From assembly GCA_028714615.1 (NCBI GenBank), contig JAQTMA010000019.1, positions 9,767-23,078 of the forward strand: a DNA stretch of 13,312 nt. Reading direction: 5' to 3'. The first letter of the stretch is position 1, and each line of letters begins with the position of its first letter. The notes beneath the pieces are model-generated. The model was given only the letters and a program-made list of their open reading frames with translations, did no database searches and was not told where the DNA came from. The DNA comes from Anaerolineaceae bacterium. GTDB lineage: Bacteria; Chloroflexota; Anaerolineae; Anaerolineales; Anaerolineaceae. This document shows, piece after piece, positions 1-6,363 of this stretch. A program made the translations under genes and the position numbers.

Positions 1-43
1 CTGTTCCGCTGAGGGCAATCCCCTTCAAATCGGCTGCCCTTCT

Positions 44-718
44 TCAAAAGGGAGACGAGGGGGTTACTCCTGGGAAGATCGGCTCTGGATTACCCAAGAC
101 CGGTAATGGGTGCGTGATCCAGATCTCCACCAACGAAAGGCTGATCCCCGGCAGCTCGCGCAAGTTCCAATACAGAGAAGCCCTGTGTGCATAGGTGCGT
201 TGATCGGCTGCTACACCAGCCGCCTTGATCCCCATCCCATTGCACAATAACAACGCACGCGGCAGGTGGAATCGCTGCGTGACCAAAATAGCCTGCTGCA
301 CGCCAAAAATGGCGCGGGCCCGGAAGCAAGTATCATAGGTGCGTCGCCCGGCATAATCCAGCACGATGTCTTCCTCGGGGACCCCCAATCCAAGCGCATA
401 TTCCTTCATAGATCCCGGTTCGTTGTAATACAAGAAGCGGTTGTCTCCACTCATTAACAACTTCTTCACTTTCCCACCAAAATAAAGCTGCGCGGCTGTC
501 TTCACCCGATCTTGCAGCACCGGAGTGGGTTCCCCGGAGTAGGTCAGACCGGCTCCAAAGACGATCGCCACCGGGGCGGGTTGAACATCCTCCGGAGTCA
601 TGATGCGCGGTTGGGCAAAAAGCTCGGCTCCCAGGCGTGGGAGCGCCAGGATCACCAGGGCGACCGCCATCAGAAATAGGGCCATACGATAAAGAAACCT
701 CAATGTCCGTTTCAGCAC
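44..718 (-). CDS. SanA/YdcF-like DUF218 membrane protein
   Basis: This is a 224-residue protein of the DUF218 family, closest in pattern to SanA (vancomycin high-temperature exclusion protein). An N-terminal basic stretch (residues 1-11) is followed by one hydrophobic anchor (about 12-27), so the rest should face outside the membrane. Family landmarks are visible: a V-F-G-A-G strand-loop at about 53-57, an S-G-D-N segment, N-E-P-x-x-M, and the block with A-G-R-R-T-Y-D-T, then I-L-V-T-Q-R-F-H-L-P-R-A. SanA proteins affect envelope barrier function, but their biochemical reaction is not settled, so none is assigned. The start is a GTG at 718 with only a weak GGGAAAG-like site upstream. An ATG at 685 would remove the basic residues before the anchor and fits less well. 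The PhnD-like gene ends 6 bp upstream, so the two are very likely cotranscribed. Family call is solid; cellular role is open. Confidence 0.85.
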   Translation of the reverse strand: MLKRTLRFLYRMALFLMAVALVILALPRLGAELFAQPRIMTPEDVQPAPVAIVFGAGLTYSGEPTPVLQDRVKTAAQLYFGGKVKKLLMSGDNRFLYYNEPGSMKEYALGLGVPEEDIVLDYAGRRTYDTCFRARAIFGVQQAILVTQRFHLPRALLLCNGMGIKAAGVAADQRTYAHRASLYWNLRELPGISLSLVEIWITHPLPVLGNPEPIFPGVTPSSPF

Positions 719-724
719 AATGAT

Positions 725-1810
725 TTACTTTCCCACCAGGGCTCGCAGATCCACTCCCAAGGCTTCAAGGTAGCCTTTTAAAGGGGCGTACTCGTCTTCT
801 CCCACGGCCTTCATATCTGCAATTTCATATCCGGCAGCTTTAGAAAGTAACTCGCGCCCAGGCTGATCTTGCACCAGCGAAAGGAATCCATCGCGAAGTC
901 TTGTGCGCATAGCCACCGTCATGCGTGCTGTGAAAGACAGGTTCATGTTAGGAATAACCGCATCAGTCTGCCAGATGACCGGTATTTTGGTAACAGCGTC
1001 TGCGAGATCCGGCTGTAAGCTCTCGGCCGTGCGAGCATCTCCCGAAATTGCGAAGGTTGCGCCGAAATCGCAAATGCCTTTGGCATACAGAGCGCGTACC
1101 ACAGAAGTGGGGTCTTGCGTGATTACCGCCGGCAGTGTTTTGATACTCTCGGCTGCAAGAATCCCCATCGGGAGGAGATATCCGGAGGTTGATGTGGCGT
1201 CGACCAGGCAGGGACGTTTCCCCGCGAATTGAACCAGGGCATGTGCCGCGTCTGCAGTGGATTTATTCTTTGCCGGGTCGAAATAGGATGTAAATTGGCT
1301 ATCTGCATTCGCCAGAAATTGGGAGCCAAAATGGTAAACGCCAAAATGATTAGTTAGCAGCGCAACGCTGGCAATCTGTTCGTCTTGTGCCAGTAGATAG
1401 GTGATCGGAGGCAAGAAAGCGATGTGCACCTCACCGAGGCGAAATGCATCCAGTAAGTCTGTGTACGAAGGGCTGACTGCGCTCTGGATCGTATACCCCG
1501 TTTTTGCAGCCACTTGCTCGGCCACCCCGGCGTTGGCGGTGCTGCCATCCTGTTTTTCTGCATCGCGTACCCAACCGATCACTAACGGGTTCTGTGGGCT
1601 GCCGAGCGGCTCTGGTGTTTTCGTTGCTTGGGGCGGCAATGTCACACTCGCTGCATGACTGGGTGTGCTTGCTGGCGCCGTGGGGGATAGTGTGGCCGGG
1701 GTAGAGCCGCTACACGCTGCGAACAGCCAACCGGCCAGGAGCAACCCAGCGAGTATCCTCCACTGGATGATATAATGGAAATAGCGATATATTTTCTCGG
1801 GAATATCCAT
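725..1810 (-). CDS. PhnD-like phosphate/phosphonate-type substrate-binding lipoprotein
   Basis: This is a periplasmic-binding-protein-like lipoprotein of about 361 residues. From the ATG at 1810 it has a basic/aromatic n-region, a hydrophobic core (about 19-31) and a lipobox L-F-A-A-C with Cys33. A Ser/Thr/Pro/Ala linker of about 35 residues follows, then the binding domain beginning with P-L-V-I-G-W-V. The segment with Y-T-D-L-L-D-A-F-R-L-G-E-V-H-I-A-F-L-P-P is typical of PhnD-type proteins (phosphonate/phosphate/phosphite binders, Phosphonate-bd family), as is the later D-A-T-S-T-S-G-Y-L-L-P segment. No permease or ATPase gene is next to it, so the ligand cannot be deduced and a sensor role is possible. 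The frame is open up to a TTG at 1888, with an ATG at 1858 between, but both give long hydrophilic extensions before the signal peptide. The TTG has GGAGG only 1 nt upstream, too close. None of the starts has a good ribosome site, so the N-terminus is uncertain. It probably forms an operon with the SanA-like gene 6 bp downstream. Confidence 0.83.
   Translation of the reverse strand: MDIPEKIYRYFHYIIQWRILAGLLLAGWLFAACSGSTPATLSPTAPASTPSHAASVTLPPQATKTPEPLGSPQNPLVIGWVRDAEKQDGSTANAGVAEQVAAKTGYTIQSAVSPSYTDLLDAFRLGEVHIAFLPPITYLLAQDEQIASVALLTNHFGVYHFGSQFLANADSQFTSYFDPAKNKSTADAAHALVQFAGKRPCLVDATSTSGYLLPMGILAAESIKTLPAVITQDPTSVVRALYAKGICDFGATFAISGDARTAESLQPDLADAVTKIPVIWQTDAVIPNMNLSFTARMTVAMRTRLRDGFLSLVQDQPGRELLSKAAGYEIADMKAVGEDEYAPLKGYLEALGVDLRALVGK
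1768..1776 (+). promoter_or_regulatory. Candidate extended -10 promoter for the DUF4230 gene
   Basis: The sequence TGATATAAT is a TGn motif joined to a perfect TATAAT, an extended -10 element. No convincing -35 is placed in front, which extended -10 promoters can tolerate. Transcription would begin near 1783, about 100 nt before the DUF4230 start at 1883. The site lies inside the signal-peptide codons of the divergent PhnD-like gene. Predicted by eye only. Confidence 0.4.
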
Positions 1811-1882
1811 CACAAGGTGAGCAAGGTTATCGTCATGGGGATGGGCTAATGATGACATGGGTAGGTAGTGGAGCCTAAAAGG

Positions 1883-2563
1883 ATGCAAACCTCCAAAGGA
1901 TGGGTTCTCGTCGTAGGGATCCTGCTAATCCTGGTTGGTGGGGTGGTGGCTGCCGTTGTTACCGTCCGGAACGCTGCCTACAGTGCGATCCTGCCGATCC
2001 AGCAGGGCAACTCAAGTTTACAGACCCAAATGGCTGGTTTCCTTCACCCCACGCCCACGATCATCCCTGATCCGGTTACGATTATACACGAGGTGCGCTC
2101 CCTCGCCCGTTTGGAAACCATCCAGTTTTCCGTCGAGAAGGTCATCACCGCAGAGACAGCGCAAGGGCGCTTCGCCATCTTGTTCGGAGACAAGCTGTTG
2201 TTTGTGGCCCACGGCACTGTCACCGCCGGGGTAGATCTTGCGAAAATGAGCGCGAATGACCTCAGTGTACAGAATGGGGCGCTCAATATGCGCCTGCCGG
2301 CAACCGAAGTATTTGTCGCAACCCTCGACAATGCAAATTCCTATGTCTATGATCGCCAAACCGGGGTTCTGACGCATGGAGATATGAATTTGGAAACGAC
2401 CGCTCGCCGGGCGGCCGAAGATGAGATTCGCAAAGCCGCCCTACAAGATGGGATTCTCGCAGAAGCGCAAACCAATGCACAGGAATATTTGTCGCGTCTG
2501 TTTCGAGATATGGGCTTCCAGGACGTTATATTCACTCAGGCTACCCCCGAACCACCGGATTAA
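1883..2563 (+). CDS. DUF4230 domain protein, membrane-anchored
   Basis: This 226-residue protein has one N-terminal hydrophobic segment (about 6-25, V-L-V-V-G-I-L-L-I-L-V-G-G) and an outside-facing soluble domain matching the DUF4230 pattern. The domain begins with I-H-E-V-R-S-L-A-R-L-E-T-I-Q-F-S-V-E-K-V. It continues with the repeated 'L-L-F-V-A-H-G-T-V-T-A-G-V-D-L' strand and the 'M-R-L-P-A-T-E-V-F' strand, and ends in a helical A/E/R-rich tail with A-E-D-E-I-R-K-A-A. Proteins of this family have no established function. The frame is open from a GTG at 1868, but the ATG at 1883 is preferred because GGAG at 1870-1873 sits 9 nt upstream. It also gives a short basic n-region (M-Q-T-S-K) before the anchor. 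Its 5' end faces the PhnD-like gene and its stop codon is 2 bp from the stop of lipM, so no separate terminator fits between them. Confidence 0.82.
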   Translation: MQTSKGWVLVVGILLILVGGVVAAVVTVRNAAYSAILPIQQGNSSLQTQMAGFLHPTPTIIPDPVTIIHEVRSLARLETIQFSVEKVITAETAQGRFAILFGDKLLFVAHGTVTAGVDLAKMSANDLSVQNGALNMRLPATEVFVATLDNANSYVYDRQTGVLTHGDMNLETTARRAAEDEIRKAALQDGILAEAQTNAQEYLSRLFRDMGFQDVIFTQATPEPPD

Positions 2564-2565
2564 AC

Positions 2566-3405
2566 CTAGATCCGCTCCGTCCAGCCAGCGGTTGCATATT
2601 TGGTCTCATACAACTCAGTTGCCCGATTGAGTTCAACGGAAGTTGGTGAACTCTCTTCGAGCCGGATGGCGAATACCTGTTCGAAACCGCGTACGAATGC
2701 CCTGGCAGCCGTCTCCCAGGGAACCGGAATCCCTAATACCATTTCAATGGTGGTGGCATGTTCCAACAACCGGCATGCATCATCGACCCGGGCAGCCGGG
2801 CTGGGATATCGCAAGACCTGCGTAATGCGCGTCAGATCGCCCCACAGCGGCAGAGAGCCATGCTGTAGCACTCCATTTTTTCGGCGAGCCTGGGCAGATC
2901 CGATCAACTTTTTCCCACCGGCCGTAATCTCATAGTTCGAAGGAACCTGGAAACATACCGGTCCCGCGTTTTGGGCAATCCGGTTCGGCGCAGGTTGTTC
3001 CAGGGCTGCTGCAGGTGCCCCTAGAAGCCTCAAGGCGGCCAGTAGAGCCCCGGAAAGGCGTTGGTAGCTCTCCAGCACGCTTCCGGTCAGCGTCGGGTCG
3101 TGTGACCTTCCCATCACCGCATAGGTCAATTCATCCGTATGCAGGATCGCCCTCCCACCGGTCGGGCGGCGTACCAGTTCCCAGCCCAATGCATGCAAAG
3201 CGGAAGAATCGACGTCCGCGCAGGGTTGCGCGATCCCCAGAGATAGGCAAGCCGGGTACCAGGCATACAGGCGCAAAGTTGGAGCTTGATCTACCAGGAT
3301 GCAACTTTCCAAAATCGCTTCATCTAGCGCCATATTCCAGCCGCCCCGCGCAGGCGCGCTCAAAATCAGTCGCCAAACAGGGTTGGGATTGGTTGAGTCT
3401 TGCAT
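2566..3405 (-). CDS. lipM: Octanoyltransferase LipM (BPL/LPL catalytic domain)
   Basis: This 279-residue cytoplasmic protein belongs to the biotin/lipoate ligase fold. LipM moves octanoyl groups from acyl carrier protein to GcvH, the first step of lipoate cofactor assembly. Seen here: N-M-A-L-D-E-A-I near residues 24-31, the family signature R-R-P-T-G-G-R-A-I-L-H at 79-89, and C-F-Q-V-P-S-N-Y-E-I with Cys151. The block G-G-K-K-L-I-G-S-A-Q follows at 163-172 and then Q-H-G-S-L-P-L. Bacillus subtilis LipM uses Cys150 as its acyl nucleophile, so the cysteine and its position favour LipM over an ATP-using lipoate ligase, which lacks it. A LipL-type amidotransferase is a less likely alternative. 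The frame is open to a TTG at 3477, but the ATG at 3405 has GGAAG 8 nt upstream and a TATAAT-containing promoter lies between the two. Convergent with the DUF4230 gene, 2 bp apart. gcvT, whose partner GcvH would be its substrate, lies about 9 kb away. Confidence 0.85.
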   Translation of the reverse strand: MQDSTNPNPVWRLILSAPARGGWNMALDEAILESCILVDQAPTLRLYAWYPACLSLGIAQPCADVDSSALHALGWELVRRPTGGRAILHTDELTYAVMGRSHDPTLTGSVLESYQRLSGALLAALRLLGAPAAALEQPAPNRIAQNAGPVCFQVPSNYEITAGGKKLIGSAQARRKNGVLQHGSLPLWGDLTRITQVLRYPSPAARVDDACRLLEHATTIEMVLGIPVPWETAARAFVRGFEQVFAIRLEESSPTSVELNRATELYETKYATAGWTERI

Positions 3406-3429
3406 CAGATTCGCTTCCGTTTCGCTGTG

Positions 3430-3435
3430 ATTATA
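3430..3435 (-). promoter_or_regulatory. Candidate -10 element for lipM
   Basis: Read on the minus strand this is a perfect TATAAT, placing a transcript start near 3423, about 18 nt before the ATG at 3405. The -35 region (about 3452-3459) is a poor match. It supports the ATG at 3405 over the upstream TTG at 3477, which would place this promoter inside coding sequence. Confidence 0.4.
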
Positions 3436-3505
3436 CTGGGATTCGGGACAAACTGGGTTGCTGCGTACTTCCTTCAATTGAAAGGCATGGCCTGTAACAA
3501 TCAGC

Positions 3506-3533
3506 TTGACAGAGGCAATCGTCAGGGTATAAT
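3506..3533 (+). promoter_or_regulatory. Perfect-hexamer sigma-70-type promoter (TTGACA-16-TATAAT)
   Basis: TTGACA at 3506-3511 and TATAAT at 3528-3533 both match consensus exactly, with a 16-bp spacer. Transcription would begin at about 3540. The spacer region contains a TGAC-N10-GTCA dyad (3507-3510 and 3521-3524), and a 10-bp palindrome CGTATATACG (3537-3546) covers the expected start. Both are possible operator sites for an unidentified regulator, as would suit a sugar-controlled operon. It points at the sugar operon, 390 bp upstream of its first gene, and at the possible 58-codon gene. Confidence 0.6.
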
Positions 3534-3592
3534 GGTCGTATATACGTTACTCGATCAGTGGCAGTAACAAACCGCACAGGGGAAACGATTGC

Positions 3593-3769
3593 ATGGTATA
3601 TATAGGATGGCCATTGAGAAACAGAACATGGTCTAATCCGATACCCAACGTCCAAACAAACCACTACATATCCATCATGGATTGGGGAAGATCCAAGTGG
3701 AGAGATCCCAATATGGCTTATCGATATGCCATATGGGATGGATATATGCGTCGGTCCCCGATAGGGTAG
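3593..3769 (+). CDS. Possible small ORF, 58 aa, Trp/Tyr/Arg-rich, unknown
   Basis: An ATG-to-TAG frame of 58 codons lies just after the perfect-hexamer promoter, with the start about 53 nt from the expected transcript start. AGGGG at 3578-3582, 10 nt upstream, could serve as a ribosome site. The predicted peptide begins M-V-Y-I-G-W-P-L-R-N, contains six Trp and several Tyr and Arg residues, and ends R-R-S-P-I-G. It has no signal peptide or clear membrane segment and matches no family I recognise. Against it: codon choice (several ATA, AGA and GGA codons) differs from the neighbours, and the frame runs across the inverted repeats, which could maintain an open frame by chance. It could be a leader peptide, a small regulatory protein, or nothing. 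Confidence 0.25.
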   Translation: MVYIGWPLRNRTWSNPIPNVQTNHYISIMDWGRSKWRDPNMAYRYAIWDGYMRRSPIG

Positions 3770-3855
3770 CATCCATTCAAAGGATAATACAGGAGGCAGA
3801 TTTATCTGGCGAGCGATAATAAACCGAAAGGCACACTGCACTTCCGTTATTTTCG

Positions 3856-3884
3856 TTGACACCACCGGTTTGCCCGTTTTCAAT
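3856..3884 (+). promoter_or_regulatory. Candidate proximal promoter of the sugar operon
   Basis: TTGACA at 3856-3861 is followed after 17 bp by TTCAAT at 3879-3884 (four of six matches to TATAAT). The transcript would begin near 3891, some 30 nt before the ATG at 3923, a normal leader length. It could work alongside or instead of the stronger-looking distal promoter at 3506-3533. Confidence 0.4.
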
Positions 3885-3922
3885 GCAAACCCAGTAACCT
3901 GTATAACAAGGAGAGAAAAGAG

Positions 3923-5224
3923 ATGTCTAAAAAGTTTGTGTTCTTGTTCACCATCTTGGTGATTGCTACCACAATGTTGGCTGCTTGCCAGCCCGCAGCG
4001 ACCACCGTGCCCACGACGGCTCCTGCAGAACCAACAGCTTCTGCACCACAGCCCACAACCGCTGTTGCTGAACCTACTATGGCGCCTGCTGAGCCGACAG
4101 CCGCCCCCACAGTTGCAGCGCCATCTGGTCCAACCGGTGAAGTCACCCTGTGGCACTCTTACCACACCGGCGAAAACGAAGAAAAAGCCCTTACCCAGCT
4201 CATCACCCAGTTCCAGACCGAAAACCCCAAACTCAAGGTCAACGTTCTGGCGATCCCCTTTGACCAGATCTTCAACAAATGGGAAACTGAAGTTGCTGCT
4301 GGAAGCGGTCCGGATCTCTTCGTTGCCCCGAACGACTCGCTGGGCAAAGAAGTGCGCGCCAGCCTGGTACAAGACCTGACCGGTAAATTGACCGCTGATC
4401 AACTGGCTGCCTATCTACCCGTGGCCATCCAAGCCGATACGATCGACGGCAAGCTCTGGGCTGTTCCTGAATCGATGAAGGCTGTTGCTCTGTTCTACAA
4501 TAAAACCACCATCCCCACCCCCCCTGCTACGACCGATGAACTGATGACGATGGTCAAGGCTGGTAAAAAGATTGTCTTAAATCAGAATGCCTACCATAAC
4601 TTCGGTTTCTTTGGCGCGTTCGGCAGTAAGATGTTTGATGCCACCGGAAAATGTATCGCCGACACCGATGGCGCCTCTGACGCGATCCAATATATGGTCG
4701 ACCTGAAAAAGGCCGGCGCTTTATTCCAGACTGATGGCGGAAAAGCCGACACCATGTTCGAACAAGGCCAGGCCGATATGATCATCAATGGGCCATGGCA
4801 ACTTGGAACATACAAGGGCTTCTTAAAGGATAACCTGGGTGTATCCGCCATGCCGGCTGGCCCGAAAGGACCTGCAACCCCTCTCGCGGCTCCTGATGGC
4901 TTCTATATTAATCCGAACTCCCAGAACGTTGACGGCGCGCTCTATCTGGCTGCCTGGCTGACCAAGCCAGCCAGCGAACAGGTTTTTGTTGACGTGGCAG
5001 GTCACGTGCCAGCCCAGGTCGGCATGACTGTCGCCGATCCATTGGTGAAGGGCTTTGCAGATGCCTCCGCCAATGGCTTCCCCCGCCCTCAGACATCCTG
5101 GTTTGATAATTACTGGACGCCCTTCGGTGACCTTATTACCAAGGCACTCGAAGGCAAGGTTGCCGCTGTTGATGGCGTCAAGCAAGCTTGCGCCGATATG
5201 AACAAGGCAAACAACATCAAATAA
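3923..5224 (+). CDS. Sugar ABC transporter substrate-binding lipoprotein (MalE-like)
   Basis: This 433-residue extracellular solute-binding protein (family 1) would capture an oligosaccharide, probably a maltodextrin, and deliver it to the two permeases encoded next. The signal peptide (K-K, then a hydrophobic core at about 5-18) ends in the lipobox L-A-A-C with Cys22. About 48 residues of Pro/Thr/Ala/Glu repeats then form a flexible tether. The binding domain starts at E-V-T-L-W-H-S-Y and shows the usual early pattern F-x-x-E-N-P-K-L-K-V-N-V, then G-S-G-P-D-L-F-V-A-P-N-D, W-A-V-P-E-S-M-K-A-V-A-L-F-Y-N-K and, further on, M-I-I-N-G-P-W. The ATG has AAGGAG at 3908-3913, 9 nt upstream. A strong hairpin terminator follows the gene, so this protein is probably made in excess over the permeases. 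The sugar is inferred from the GH13 gene in the same operon. Confidence 0.92.
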   Translation: MSKKFVFLFTILVIATTMLAACQPAATTVPTTAPAEPTASAPQPTTAVAEPTMAPAEPTAAPTVAAPSGPTGEVTLWHSYHTGENEEKALTQLITQFQTENPKLKVNVLAIPFDQIFNKWETEVAAGSGPDLFVAPNDSLGKEVRASLVQDLTGKLTADQLAAYLPVAIQADTIDGKLWAVPESMKAVALFYNKTTIPTPPATTDELMTMVKAGKKIVLNQNAYHNFGFFGAFGSKMFDATGKCIADTDGASDAIQYMVDLKKAGALFQTDGGKADTMFEQGQADMIINGPWQLGTYKGFLKDNLGVSAMPAGPKGPATPLAAPDGFYINPNSQNVDGALYLAAWLTKPASEQVFVDVAGHVPAQVGMTVADPLVKGFADASANGFPRPQTSWFDNYWTPFGDLITKALEGKVAAVDGVKQACADMNKANNIK

Positions 5225-5241
5225 ATACAACGTTGTTACAA

Positions 5242-5274
5242 GGGGAGCGCCAATAACTGGCGCTCCCCCCTTTT
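5242..5274 (+). terminator. Intrinsic terminator between binding-protein and permease genes
   Basis: A perfect 11-bp stem GGGGAGCGCCA/TGGCGCTCCCC (5242-5252 and 5258-5268) with a 5-nt loop is followed by CC and TTTT. The short T run suggests partial termination, allowing some read-through into the permease genes. This is a common way to keep the binding protein in excess. No strong new promoter is seen in 5275-5349. Confidence 0.8.
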
Positions 5275-5349
5275 ATATCGCTGGCTTTTTACGGAATCCC
5301 ACTACAATTATGGGTAGCGAATAGCCAAAATATTGAAAGGAGCAGGCTA

Positions 5350-6363
5350 ATGGCAACGACCACCCTTCCCAGTCCCCAGACCGGTAAAAAACCGTTTTGG
5401 CGAGGGTTACGCCGCACGGCAAATATCTATCTGTACTTATTACCCGGTTTATTGGTCATGGGAATCATCACATTTTATCCCATGGGTTACCAAATCTGGA
5501 TGTCCTTCACCGATTATGGTCTCAAGAACTTGCGTGTGAATGCCCCGCTCCCTAATTTTATTGGCTTGGTCAATTACATCCGTATCCTCGTTAACGATCT
5601 ACCCATCGCCAATTTTAGCTTCTGGGGTATGCTGACTTTTAACCTGTTTTGGACCTTCATCAACGTGATCGTCCACGTCTCGGTTGGCATCCTGGTCGCG
5701 GTGGCGTTGAACACCGAGGGTCTCTGGTTCAAAGGGATTTACCGGGTCATATATATTCTCCCCATGGTGATTCCTGAGATCATCATTGCCAACGTATGGA
5801 GGAATATGTACGACCCGGATTACGGCGCCATCAACCAGGCACTGACGGCCTTCGGGCATGTATTTGGGATGGCTCCGGATATTTTCAAGATCCGGTGGAT
5901 CGACCAGATCGATTATCCGTTCTCACCGATCCCTTTGACTTTATCCTTTTTCGCTCTATTGATAACCAATATATGGCTAGGGTGGCCTTTTATGACCGTC
6001 GTAGCCACCGGAGCCCTGCAGAGTATTCCTAAAGATCTCTACGAGGCAGCCTCCATTGATGGCGCCAGTGGATCTCAAAAGTTTTGGACTATCACCATTC
6101 CATTGCTCCGTCCGGCTATGGTGCCGGCAGCCGTACTTGGGATAATCTGGACGTTTAATAAGTTTTCGTTGATATATTTCCTGTCAGGAGGCGGGCCGAT
6201 TCGAAAAACGGAAATACTTCTCACCACGGCCTTCCGCCTGGTGAATGAGAACCGGTTATACGGGGTGGCTGCCGCTTTCTGTGTATACATATTCATCATC
6301 CTCTTAACCCTCACCCTCTTGACAAACCGGATTACCAGAGCCACGGAGAGCTACGATGTCTAG
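5350..6363 (+). CDS. Sugar ABC transporter permease (MalF-like)
   Basis: This 337-residue inner-membrane permease is one half of the channel for the imported oligosaccharide. Hydrophobic segments are visible near the N-terminus (Y-L-Y-L-L-P-G-L-L-V-M-G-I-I-T-F), then L-F-W-T-F-I-N-V-I-V-H-V, Y-R-V-I-Y-I-L-P-M-V-I-P-E-I, L-S-F-F-A-L-L-I-T-N-I-W-L-G, A-A-V-L-G-I-I-W-T-F and V-Y-I-F-I-I-L-L-T-L, giving about six spans. The cytoplasmic EAA loop that docks the ATPase is clear: E-A-A at 232-234 and Gly238, then I-T-I-P-L-L-R-P. The segment between the third and fourth spans is fairly long (about 45 residues). The ATG follows AAAGGAG at 5336-5342 with 7-nt spacing. It overlaps the next permease gene by 8 bp, indicating translational coupling. 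No ATPase gene lies in the operon. Confidence 0.92.
   Translation: MATTTLPSPQTGKKPFWRGLRRTANIYLYLLPGLLVMGIITFYPMGYQIWMSFTDYGLKNLRVNAPLPNFIGLVNYIRILVNDLPIANFSFWGMLTFNLFWTFINVIVHVSVGILVAVALNTEGLWFKGIYRVIYILPMVIPEIIIANVWRNMYDPDYGAINQALTAFGHVFGMAPDIFKIRWIDQIDYPFSPIPLTLSFFALLITNIWLGWPFMTVVATGALQSIPKDLYEAASIDGASGSQKFWTITIPLLRPAMVPAAVLGIIWTFNKFSLIYFLSGGGPIRKTEILLTTAFRLVNENRLYGVAAAFCVYIFIILLTLTLLTNRITRATESYDV

Larger units (their letters stand above)
3540..3922 (+). promoter_or_regulatory. Long leader with serial inverted repeats ahead of the sugar operon
   Basis: About 380 nt separate the expected transcript start from the binding-protein gene. The stretch holds several dyads in a row. GTTACT/AGTAAC lies at 3546-3551 and 3563-3568. 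ATCCAT-C-ATGGAT lies at 3670-3682, framed by CCACT/AGTGG at 3661-3665 and 3696-3700. A 12-of-13-bp stem lies at 3705-3717 and 3728-3739 (one bulged A, 10-nt loop). ATGGAT/ATCCAT lies at 3738-3743 and 3771-3776, enclosing a small TCGG/CCGA stem. In RNA these could form successive hairpins; in DNA they could be operators. No known riboswitch class was recognised and no intrinsic terminator was seen in the leader. The ribosome site of the downstream gene is AAGGAG at 3908-3913. Confidence 0.4.

Noticed and set aside
1..43. Possible terminator after the SanA-like gene (AGGGCA/TGCCCT)
   Set aside because: The stem is only 6 bp with a loop of about 17 nt and no T run on the minus strand. Nothing else is seen in this short left edge.
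3790..3858. AGGAGG at about 3791 followed by a short open frame ending at TGA near 3858
   Set aside because: No ATG, GTG or TTG lies at a usable distance; only ATT or CTG starts would fit, so no gene is called.
3431..4402. Minus-strand open frame of 323 codons across the leader and the binding-protein gene
   Set aside because: It is antisense to the well-supported lipoprotein start and linker codons, its composition is rich in Cys/Ser/Arg/Gly with no known domain, and it is best seen as a shadow.
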